This document shows, one piece after another, positions 24,210-34,966 of a stretch of DNA of 64,000 bases. The notes beneath the pieces were generated by a model. It was given only the letters and a program-made list of their open reading frames with translations, was not told where the DNA came from and did no database searches. Location of the stretch: positions 13,539,180 to 13,603,179 of the forward strand of contig NC_081542.1 of NCBI RefSeq assembly GCF_901000735.1. The letters run 5' to 3'. This DNA comes from Corylus avellana (taxonomy: Eukaryota; Streptophyta; Magnoliopsida; Fagales; Betulaceae). Every line of letters begins with the position of its first letter. Positions within the stretch are counted from its first letter, which is position 1. Both the position numbers and the translations under genes were made by a program.

Positions 24210-27200
24210 ATGTCCGTACCTCTCTTCAACCTCGCTCCCAATCTCGCAGTTTCAAGGCTCTGTTTCGGTTTGGCTGCTTGCTCTCTCTTTTCTCTTTTTG
24301 TGTTGGTTGCTGCTACTTACTACTCCTTCAAACGAGCTTAAAACCCTTCTCTTTTTTCCTCAGGAACCATGACTTTTGGTGAACAGAACACCTTGCCCGA
24401 GTCCTTTCGCCTCCTTGACGTGGCTTTCAGCGCCGGAGTCAACTTCTTCGACTCTGCAGAAATGTACACATCCTTAACCCCTGCGATTCTTTTTCTCGGT
24501 TTTTTTTTTTTTTTTTTTTTGGCGTGCTTATGAAATTTAGCTTCTGCATATTTTCTGTACTGTACACCGTTTTTCTTTGCAGTCTCTTTATGGGTTTTGT
24601 ATTCTTTCGAGATATCAGCTTCTGTGTATGCGGTAACATTGTATGTTGGGAACTGCAGGTATCCAGTGCCTCAGCGTGCTGAGACTCAGGGTAGGAGCGA
24701 GGAGTACCTGGGCCGTTGGATTAATGATAGGAAGATCTCTCGGGACCGTGTCGTCTTGGCCACCAAGGTCTTAACTCAGCTCTAGAGCTTTTTGCTTTTA
24801 AAGTTACATAGTTTATCTCTAATTGGTTAATTACCATATGATCATGGTTAGTCCAGCAAGAGGTCACCTTTGAATGAAATTTAGTTGTCAAAAATATTTG
24901 TTTTACTGCATTGCTCGAAAGTCTTTTTTGCCTTTATCATTTGGAACTCTGAGTCCCACGCTCTGGCTTCAGTGATGGGTAGGTAGGCCAACCAGAAATC
25001 CCTGACCATGCTGTTGATTAGGACGATGAATTTGCTTTTAGTGCTTGTTTTCAGTTCCTTGCAATGATTAAATTTTCAAGACTATTACATGGAAACTTTT
25101 TAAGGATTTTGATAGTTGTCCCTTTTGAGAAATTTGGCTTAATATGTGTTTACTATTGGTTAGAAGTGCACTTAAGACCGATTAAACTTTATTATGACAG
25201 ACATACAATTTTGTGATATTCTTTTAGGGGAATAGGAAGGCATTTCAATCTGAAGTTGAGTTTGTCGAATCTGGTTTTGGCTCCATAATGATTGTTTGGG
25301 TTGGTGTGTAAAACACTGAACTACATTTTCTGGATTAAGTTAGTCACTCCAGATTTTCCAGATTAAGTTGAGAGATCGTATATGCATATGAAGGCACCTT
25401 CTTTGTGGCCTCTGTATTGTCTTATATTATTGTTATTGTTGTTGTTATAGTTCAATATTTGTATATGTTATAGCCTCTTTGACTGTTCTGATCCTAGTGT
25501 TGTATCAAAATAATGGTTTATTGTGTATTGTTTTAATCTAGGTTACTGGACCATCTGGGCAAATGTCTTGGATTCGAGGTGGGCCAAAGTGTTTGGATGC
25601 CAGGAATATTACTGACGCCATTGACAACAGGTTGGTTTTTACACGTATTTATGTGTAGTTGCAGCAGGATTGAATATTTTGTATTCACCATGTCATCAAT
25701 TGGACTAAATTTTTGGGACTAATTATTATTACCAATGGTTATATGCACACTACATGTTTGCTAGCATGCTATATATTTTGAGGAATCTCTTAGTCCTCTC
25801 TCTCTCTCTCTCTCTGTTTTTTTTTTTTTTTTTTGGGATAAGTAGCTACATTTTAGTTCTCCACTTTTATAAAGAAGGTAAGCTCACATGATTTCTTGTC
25901 TTGTCTTTGCATTTTTGCTCAGACATTGTAGACTTGGTCTTTGCAGTAGATTTAAGTTTGGACATTAACATTTTTGAAACAGGATGGTCCTCTGTAGGAA
26001 TGCCTATGCCCTAGGTATATGTAAACGCCACTGCATAGTGATTGAAGAAGCGACTTTTACAAAGGAAATATTTTATGAATCCATCTCAGCGTAGGTTGCA
26101 TAGAATATCCTTACCAGCTGGGCTAGAGAGTGTGAGATGATATTTTCGAAAAGATAGATGTAAATAGTGTCAGTACTACCTGGTATGGGTCTCCATGAGA
26201 ACAACCATCAAGAAAAAACTATACAATGTTATATCTGGTGTTACCCTGATTTTTTCCTAAGAGTTATAGTGCATGGTTTCTTATAATGGGAAATTGTTAT
26301 AGCATTACGGGGATGTTTTCTGTTTAGAAACATTATTGTATTTTTAAACTGAGGAAACCAAAGGATGAGATGTATGGTTCTTCAGTTATTCTCAAGCAAT
26401 TTATATTATGCTCTGATGAGTTATTGTTTGTAATGGTGCAGCTTGCTGCGAATGCGAACCGACTACATCGATCTTTATCAAATTCATTGGCCAGATCGGT
26501 TTGTATGTGGATCATATGTCTAGTGTTTTCAGATATTGTAGATGTATATATATTTTTTGATAACGAGGAACCCCTTCAAAGCAAGGCCACTTCGTGTACC
26601 CATCCCTGTTAGGTAAACCTCGGACCTGTGTAAAGCACTCCCTCCACATGAATCGGGTAATACTCCGGTTTCGTTGGCGGGCTGACCCCAAAGAATTGTT
26701 TGCATCCAAGGGGATACAGCAGATATTAAAGTAGCTACATGGCTAAGCTCAATTTTGGGGATATAAGAAAAGAAAATTGCTTATTTTCAGTTTTGTTTCT
26801 TTTGCACCAACCAATATTGTACTCCTGAAGTAACTCATGGCTGATTTTGCAGCTATGTTCCCATGTTTGGAGAAACCGAATATGATCCAATCCGACAGTT
26901 CAGCTCGGTTGGTGTAGAGGAACAACTTGGTGCTCTTGGTGGAGCTGTTGATGCTGGTAAGGTGAGTAATGATAATCATCAGTTTTACCTCTATGTTCAA
27001 TCACTTGATAACGTTGCCTTAACAATTATAATGGAAAATTTTGTTTGTAGATCAGATACGTTGGTCTCAGTAATGAAACACCATATGGCGTCATGAAGTT
27101 CATTCAGGTGGCTGAAAGGGTTCTTGGCCATCCTAGGATAGTATCAGTCCAGGTTGTGTGAGTCATCTGGTTCATAAGCGTGAGGCTTCCTGTTCTTCTT

Positions 27201-30200
27201 TTGTCTTTCTATTCCTCCGTCTCTCTGTCTCTCTCTAGTTTGGTGATGACAATGCTTATGCACATCTCATTTTCTGTGTGATAGAACTCGTATAGCTTGC
27301 TTTGTCGAACTTTTGATTCTGGAATGGCGGAGTGCTGTCATCATGAGAGGTAGTTCATGTGTTTACATCAATATATTGATTATTAATGTGGAATTTAAAT
27401 TGAGCTTGTCATGTAAAAGGATGGTTAAAATTTGCCCAACTTACACAAGCCAATTTCTGAATAAAATTGTAGTAATAGAAAGAACTTAGCATTTAGAGAG
27501 TGTTGCATAGTGTTTTCTATGTTTTTAACTATTAATTAAACATGCTAAACTGCAGGCATCATTGGGATCATGAAATTAATGTTTAGGATGTTTGATTTTT
27601 TAACCTGATTAAGAGAAGCTGCTTTTGGCTTCCTTAGAAGTTTAATTATTTGATTTCATATTCACTCTGTCAGTGTGGCGCTCCTTGTATATGAAATTAG
27701 TTGCTAACATTATAGAATTTGGTTTTGAATATAACTTTGTTTTTCCTGAGCAGTTCTGGAAGGATTTAAGTAAGAGAGTGATTAGTATAAATGGTTCACA
27801 TTAATGTGAACAAGAAAATTGGCAAATGAATTTTAATTGTTAGGAAGGGAAATGCGCATAGGGTAAGGATTCTTCTTTAGATGGAAAGACCCAATATAGG
27901 TTTCTCAAATGGATTTTGCTGCATTCATGAAGTTGTAATCTGATAAATTGAAATACTCTGTTGAAAGTGGTTGTCTTATGTTTTACCTCTTTCTTCTTCT
28001 TCTTCTTTTGTATTTTTTTTGTTTGTTAAATTCATCAGGATTAGCTTATTGGCCTACAGCCCCCTGGCAATGGGCATTCTCTCTGGGAAGTATTTTTGGC
28101 CAGATGGGGGTCCATCAGATGCTCGGTTGAATCTCTTCAAAGGTCAATAATCAAATTATGTATTTGATATTTTAATATGTAGGAGTTATCTCTAAAACTA
28201 GAAGTGAACTTATCTCATTTGGAACTATTGTGTTGTTTATCCTTTTAGGGAGGTATTCAGAAGGGGAATCCAGATACAACCTGTCCAATAACATCATAAA
28301 AGCAGCTACCATGGTAAGCAGATTCTTCACAGTTTCAAATTTTAATAATCTTGTGAGAGGCTCACTAAAAGATTACAAGAAATCTACATTTTTAAACTCT
28401 TTTTTTTTTTTTTTTTTTTTTTTCTAAAAATGAAATGTTTACTCACGATTAATGGTTGACTAGCGGCAGAAATAAAAGATGTGATGTAAAATTTTGATTG
28501 GGGAAATGGTGACTGTTTCAGCCGATTCTCTATTAAATTGGTTTAAATTACTTGGTTACTTATCAAAAAAAAAAAAAAAAAATTACTTGGTATAAAAATG
28601 GCTTAGTGGCTTGCATTGCCTTTTCAAAACAATGAAGAAATACACACATTATTGGTATGTACTTATTGGTATGTATGGCAGTTTTATTGTTGAGTTTAGC
28701 AATATTAGGGCCTGCCCTTTGCACACTGCTCTGGCTGACCTCTCTGTCTCTCTCTTTGCAGGAATATCTTGATATTGCCAAAAAATATGGTCTTCATCCT
28801 GTCTCCATTGCAATTGGTTTGATACTACTCCTTTCTCATTCTGTATCTGTAGATATGTTCTTATATGTAGTGACTAATTTTTATAGCTTTTCCAATTCTT
28901 GCAAATTTCTCATTGAAAATTTTGGAGCTGTATAAGTCAGTTTTGGATATAATGGAAGTTGTAGTTGCTCAGAATGTGACTAATCATCATATGAATGAGC
29001 ATTATAAATTCAATTCACCTGAAGATCTGCACTCATGGATCTAACTTTATGAATCCCAATAATGAGAGGAAACCATTGCCCAAGGCCATAAGGGACAAGG
29101 TTTCTCGCCTAGACTCTAGACTAATTTGGGCAAATATGAAGTCATAAAGATTTGGGGAATCTATTGATCACCTCCTTCTTCATTGTGAGATTGAGATTGC
29201 AAGGGAATTATGGAGTTCGCTTTTCCAGTTGTTATGGTGTTGCATCGGTTATGCCTTGAAGGATAGTTGGAGAGGACAACTGGGACGTTGTACTGCTTTG
29301 GAAGAGTGGAGGTTGGATCCCATGTGTTTAATATGATATATTTGGAGAAAACGGAAAGCAAAGAGTTTTGAAGATCGTGAGATTATGATGTTAGAGTTGA
29401 AGAAGATGTTATTTCGATTCCTTTACACATGGATAATAGCGTTCAATAACTTGTCCGTTTTTATTTTTTCTGAGGTTTTGGAGTTTTGTTCTCCTTTTTC
29501 TCTATATTAGGGGTTCTCTTGTATCCTTCTTGTGTACTAAGTTGCACCCCTCTGTGCTTTTAATGAATTTGAATTACTTATTAAAAAACAAAAGATTTTT
29601 CCCATTTTTCCTCCTGCTCTTGTTATGTTAATTAGACAATGGCATTTCTTACGGCTCCTTTCCTTGTCCTTCGGTTGTTTACGTATTATGGTTTCTGTAT
29701 GTACTTATCCATTGGGTACCAGTAGAATGCGGTTTGGAATGTAGAAAGTGTATGTGATAAAATCATAAAAGCATTCTTTTAGAAATATATTCCAATTGTG
29801 CTGGTAACATTGAGTTTTCTCTCCTGTGCTTCAATTATTTGAAGTTATCAATTTCTTTAGATGGTATTTGAAACCCTACTCGGTTTTCTAAAATGAATGG
29901 GGTTTCTCAAAAAAGGTATTTCATTTATAGAATTCATTCTACACGCATATATAAATGTGGGAATATGATCCTCTCTATTTCAAGGTCAAGATTTAAAGTT
30001 AGTGCATATATCTTTATAAAAAATTTAAATGATGTGGAATCTCATGTGCACTGTTAGATACACATTTTAAATCATGACCATGAAATGGAGAGGATCATTG
30101 TCCATACATGTGACAGATTAGTCATATCCTCCATTTATTGTGGCCCTTGAACATTTAGGGGGAGGATGATCAATTTAATATGCTATAACTGATCCATATC

Positions 30201-30415
30201 TTAGTCTAATTCTTCTTTCTTTATTTACTGAATCATCTACTGTTCTTTTGGCAGCCTTTGTTTTGAGACATCCTCTTGTTGCAAGTGCTGTTTTTGGGGC
30301 TACTAATTTGGAGCAGCTTCAGGAGGTTCTCAATGCATTCAAAGTTGAGCTCACATCTGAAATTATTGTTGAAATCAACAAGATTCATGGAAGGTTTCCC
30401 AATCCATGTCCCTGA
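24210..30415 (+). CDS. Aldo/keto reductase, Tas-like (NAD(P)-linked oxidoreductase)
   Basis: Coding exons: 24210-24267, 24364-24463, 24659-24767, 25542-25630, 26442-26498, 26853-26961, 27051-27152, 27285-27349, 28039-28142, 28249-28313, 28762-28816 and 30255-30415; total 1074 nt, 357 aa, all joins in frame. The protein resembles bacterial Tas (TMTFGEQNT, YPVPQRAETQGRSEEYLGRW, IRYVGLSNETPYGVMKF, LLAYSPLAMGILSGKY). The AKR catalytic tetrad is intact: Asp49, Tyr54 (DSAEMY), Lys89 (VLATK) and His134 (QIHWPDR). The physiological substrate in plants is unknown to me. The first exon begins MSVPLFNLAPNLAVSRLC, with no obvious transit peptide, so it is likely cytosolic. The last intron (1.44 kb) holds a LINE fragment and a tail-only insertion lies in intron 10. 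Confidence 0.95.
26545..26716 (-). mobile_element. SINE-like or short retroposon in AKR intron 5
   Basis: About 170 bp of distinctly non-AT-rich sequence. On the minus strand it ends in CTCGTTATC followed by A6, the form of a retroposon tail. Flanking words CAGATATTGTAG and CAGATATTAAAG resemble a decayed target duplication. I do not recognise A and B boxes with confidence, so SINE is only one possibility. Confidence 0.4.
28557..28579 (+). mobile_element. Tail-only LINE insertion in AKR intron 10
   Basis: Only TACTTATC plus 15 A residues lies between two exact 12-bp copies of AAATTACTTGGT (28545-28556 and 28580-28591). The inserted bases match the tail of the LINE fragments in this window. 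Confidence 0.8.
29041..29595 (+). mobile_element. 5'-truncated L1-type LINE (zf-RVT region and 3' UTR) in AKR intron 11
   Basis: One frame reads ESIDHLLLHCEIARELWSSL, the zinc-binding region that ends plant LINE reverse-transcriptase ORFs, followed by W and R residues spaced as in that family and then a stop. The 3' part carries CTTGTATCCTTCTTGTGTAC, TGCTTTTAATGAATTTGAAT and TACTTATTAAAAAA. The 5' border is approximate; most of the element is missing. A relative lies at 46850-47200. Confidence 0.8.
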
Positions 30416-32689
30416 TCAATATTTAGTGCTGTTCAATTTCTTTGTCATCGGGTAGATTTGACGGATTGGCGTAAATGGATTGCTTGTACGTCCTACACTT
30501 GCTTTTGTAATATTAAATTTATTAGGTATTATTGATGACAATGATGCTGGAAAAGATCCTGCTTTCTGGAAAGAGAATTCAAAAGTTTCAATGCGAAAGA
30601 AGGCTGTCACTTTTGTTAGTGCTTTGCTAGTGAGAAAGTCATATGACAAAAGCTTGCAAATTCTTCAATTGTTCATGTGGGTACACATGTGCACCAACCT
30701 TAGTTTTGTATACTTGGGGCTCATGTGGACCCAGATTTGAAACAAACATATACATTTCAAGATGGCAAAAGTTGAAAGTCTTTTTTGAATTTTGGCTCCT
30801 ATCAGGTATCAGGTCTCAGTTGTGTGGGCATTAATTGGCATGCTGCTACCTTTTATTGATCAAATGCTCGGGCTGTTGGTTGTTGGTCCCCTCTAGCACT
30901 ACCCAGAAATGATGATACAGTTGGAGTCCTCTTTTGGTTTCTTTATTGTTAAATTATGGTGTACATGGTGTTTCCTCATTAGGTGCTGGAAAATCTATTA
31001 TGGATTATAAAATGATTTTTCTCCATTTCACATAAAATGACGAGTTTTTGTTCCCGCAGAGTGGATCTACAATCAACGAATAAACGGGCATAAATTTTTA
31101 CTTTTTATTTTTATACGAAATGGATTTACTAGAAAATATAACACAATTTTCATACAAGAGGATCTTCAAAAGTCATAAAAGTAATCATCAAATCATACAA
31201 AAATCTTAAAAACATGGAAATAAGGGAATTTAGATGGGGTTTAACACTATTGAGTATATGGGTTTTTCATTATTTTTCATCTACAAAACCTTTTTTTTTT
31301 TTTTTTTTACTCCATTTAAATATTTTTCTTTATTCTTTCTTTACAAAACCACTTCAAATCCATTTTAGAGGAAAGGGAATGACGAATTATTAAAAAAAGC
31401 ACTCAACAAAAAAAAGGTTTCTCTAATTTTGCTACAAAGCTAGCCAAATTAACTAGCTGAATGTGAATGTGCAAACACTTTACAACTACCAAGTAACTCT
31501 ACAATGAATTAATTAAAGATCCACTGTTGTTTTTCCTCTGGATTGCACATATAAAACCAATCATCAACAATCATCTTTACCAATAATGCTTTGATTAAAT
31601 GTGGTCTACTTTCTAAGTCCCAGCCACCTGATTTAACCAAAAAAAAAAAAAAAAAAACATTTGAGTCCCATCAAATCATATCTAAACTCGTCACCATCCC
31701 CCACTCCATAAAACATCCCTCTGCAACATTTCAAATCAATTATTGAATAAAAAAAAAGAGTAGGTGAAGTTGGCATGCTTTCATATAAGTGAGGACTCTG
31801 ATGAAGTCTCTCTATTCAAGCAAATGCTTAAACTCGATCTAGACCATTTTTCAATTGCCTCAAAGACTTGTCTAGCATGTGAATTTCATTGGGACCCGCT
31901 CTCAATTGTCTATCCGAATTATCTGTAATTCGAATAAACAATTACTGGAATATAGTATATTGTGTTGCGAAGTGGTACATTATTTGTGTCTTATCTAAAC
32001 TTCAAAGCAATGGAGAGAAGAAATATAATATATGGAATCTACTAAGCATTTCTCTCATAAGCAAATAATAAACTGTAAAATCTCCATCATCCTTTCGTTG
32101 TCACCTCCAACCTTAAAACCATAAAGCCTCCTCCCTCTCCCTCAGTCCTTGAAATCAACCGACTATGAATTTTTATAATCGAATATAAAAAAAAAAAAAA
32201 AAAACAGGGTCAACTTTTCCCAACAGCAGAAATATTAAAAAAAGCAATAGGATTTCCATTAACACCAAAAGAATCTATATAATGTATTGTAATCAATTGG
32301 ATATGCAATGCCCCCTTTGGATTTTATAATGAGCATCTCCTACAGTTGATGTGTTCGAATTTCACTGTAAAATTTGGACAGCCCACATAAAAAAAGAAAA
32401 AAGAAAAGGATGTTGTATGGGTGTGTTTGGCAACCCATTTATTCATTTTTTTACCATTCACACCACTTTTTCCCAAAAAAATAAACATAAAAACTTTTTT
32501 TTTTTTACTTTTTATATCATATTATTTACTTTTAACTACTATTTAAATAAATAAAAAATAATATAAAACAAAATTTTTTTACTTTTCACTTTTTTATACA
32601 AAACATTTTTACTTTTTTTAATGTCAATTCACATCAACTACAATATATAAGGAAAAAAGTGTTTACCAGATACACCCTTAGAATGCTGG

Positions 32690-33265
32690 ACTTACCTGCC
32701 TCAAACCGCCTATAAAGAAGGCACTATAAGATTTACAAGCCTTGAACAGTTTACGTTATAAAATTTACCCATACCAATCACATAATCTCCTTTTTGTGCT
32801 AGAATTTCAATGAATTCGAACACCCCAATAATAGAGAGGGGACTAAAGGATTCACATGCCCTAAATAGCTTTAGGTGCAAAACTTGCCCGACATAAATCT
32901 CATAAAAGTTACCCAAATTTTAATAAAATTCAAACACCTCAATAATAGAGAGGAGACTATATGGCTCACATGTCTCAAATAACTTAAGACAAAGAAAATC
33001 TCATAGTCCCCATTTTGTGAACTGTCGGAATTTTAATAAAATTCAAACATCAAACACCCCAATAATAGAAAGGAGACTATAGTCTAATGGGGGCTCACAT
33101 TCCCCGAATAGCTTAATGCGCAAAACTTTTACCTATCTAACTCTCATAGTCCCATTTTTGTGAGCTGTCCGAATTTTGATAAAATTGGAACACCCTAATA
33201 ATAGAGAGGAGATTAGGGGCACCAACTTAAAAGCTGCCTGAATTTCAATAAAATTAGATCACCGG
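32690..33265. repeat. Imperfect tandem repeat, 4-5 units of about 110-130 bp
   Basis: Each unit contains, in order, CACCCCAATAATAGAGAGG, GACTA, CTCACATG, CAAATAGCTTA, CTCATAGTCCC and AATTTTAATAAAATTC. The phrase AATAATAGAGAGG or a close variant recurs near 32830, 32943, 33063, 33198 and 33258. Confidence 0.75.
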
Positions 33266-33491
33266 ATAATAGAGAATGCCCATGGAGCTCCTGGGTTATG
33301 TATCCTCGTGAATGACCAGTGTCATAATAGCTGTGGTGGCTTTACGATGACAGCGAAATGAAGCTGCCACTTGTGTTACATGAACATATATGGTCCTGGT
33401 TGTACACCTCGTGCCTGCCCTTTTAATGGGTCTTGATGGTTGCACGTCTACGCAATTAAAAGGTTGAAATCGTCACCATTATCCTCATTAA

Positions 33492-34039
33492 GGTTGGTTT
33501 GGAATTGTAATTTTAATAAGTGTAATTTTTAAAGTTATGTTTTTGAAATTGTTAGTTTTTAAAATTGTAAAGGCGTTTGGTAAAAGATGTTAAATTTTTT
33601 TTTTTTAATCAAATATTTTTTATACGAAATTGTGATTTTAATTTAAATTCGAGTATTTTTAAATAATCACCATGTAGATTTTTTTTTTCTTATTTTAGAT
33701 TAAGAGCCTGTTTGGGTGGTCGAGGGGGTTAAAAGTGTGCTTAACACTCAAAAAGTTCGTTCAAAGAAAAAAGTATCTGTTTGATAAAAAAAATTGAAAA
33801 CATTTTTAAGGGTAAAAAAATGGTTAAAACGCACTTTTGACAAAACTTAATTTTTAAGCTTTTGCAAAAAAAAAAAAAAAAAAAAAAAAAGTTTTTTGGA
33901 CTTAAAAACTCTATTTCTCAAACACAATCCCAAATAGGCTATAAGTGCTTTTTAAATCCCAATGTCAAATGCCTTACGTTTTGTGATTTTTTTAAAAACG
34001 CATATTATTCTTATGAAATCGTAATTCCAAACGAGCCCT
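33492..34039. mobile_element. Tourist/Harbinger-like MITE carrying a nested second MITE
   Basis: The outer left end GGTTGGTTTGGAATTGTAATT matches the reverse complement of the right end, GGGCTCGTTTGGAATTACG, with TAA adjacent on both sides; this is the canonical Tourist form. Inside, 33704-33941 has its own ends GAGCCTGTTTGGG and TAGCCTATTTGGG. The nesting shows two insertion events. Confidence 0.75.
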
Positions 34040-34139
34040 AAAAAAATGAAAAACGTTTTAACGCCTTAACCATCATTTACTTCTTTTTTCCTTTCTTTTT
34101 CCGCGGACTAAGTTTAAGGTGTTCCTGTTTTTGGAATAG

Positions 34140-34480
34140 TCTAAAATAAGACTAACAATTTTTAACAGAAAATGTAAATTTGATATGAATTCAATACGAA
34201 ATTAATTGATTAGGATTGTGAGAGTTTAATTAAATGAGTCAAGTTATGGTTGACGTATATAATCTTATATCAATGTATCGACATGACATATACCCAACAT
34301 TTGACATAAGAATTGTAAATTTTTGACACAACTTACGAATTCGATATAAACTCAGTACAAAATAAACGAATTAAGATTAAAAGACTTAACTAGTTTAATT
34401 AAAAAGTCAAATTAAAATTATTTTATATAACTTTATATTCTCAACTCAACATGCAAACACAAATTTCCTCCTAAAAGTTT
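34140..34480. repeat. Degenerate dispersed repeat, inverted relative of 21130-21660
   Basis: Words such as TTTAATTAAATGAGTCAAGTT and TTGACGTATATAATCTTATATC match the reverse complement of the 21.2 kb block. It occurs here as one full and one partial unit. Confidence 0.5.
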
Positions 34481-34966
34481 AGAGTCTAAACTAGTATAAA
34501 CATACTAAAAAAAAAAAAAAAAAGCAAATAAATAGGGTAAATTCAACCTTGTGGTCTTTATCTTAACCTTGACCTATCTTTTGACAGAAAGGTTGTAGAA
34601 AAAGGCAGCGGAATCCGAGGGCCTGAGGCTGGCTTTGGCGTACTTTTGACATAGTTTTCCTTCTCCCAAAAGACGAAGCCGTTGACCCGTTACCATTCTC
34701 CTCTTCATGTTCCCAGCTCTCTCAAATAAAACTTAGAAAAATAAACCAAAACGGCAGAGCCCTCTGACAAAAGTCTCAAACGCCAAAACCCGAACCCGAA
34801 CAATTGAAACGAAGCTGAGAAAGTTATTCAACAAAGCGGGTCCGGAGCCTAGTCCGGGCCCCACATCCAGCTACACCAGCATTTTTGCCCTGATCTCATT
34901 CTTCTTAGATTCAGTAAGTGGTGGCGGTGGTGTTGTGATTTTTTGGTGATCTTAGTCTGGGGATTC

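Larger units (their letters stand above)
30416..34740. other. Intergenic region between AKR and BSL1
   Basis: The first few hundred bases are AKR 3' UTR. The rest is AT-rich, with a tandem repeat block (32690-33265), a nested Tourist-like pair (33492-34039), a degenerate repeat at 34140-34480 and several poly-A/T runs. No gene is supportable. Confidence 0.6.

Noticed and set aside
24487..24522. Poly-T tract in AKR intron 2 as a LINE-tail insertion
   Set aside because: No TGATAAGTA beside the tract and no flanking direct repeats.
25797..25850. CT repeat plus poly-T plus GGGATAAGTA as another LINE tail in AKR intron 4
   Set aside because: The tail word is close, but I could not find a matching target duplication on the far side.
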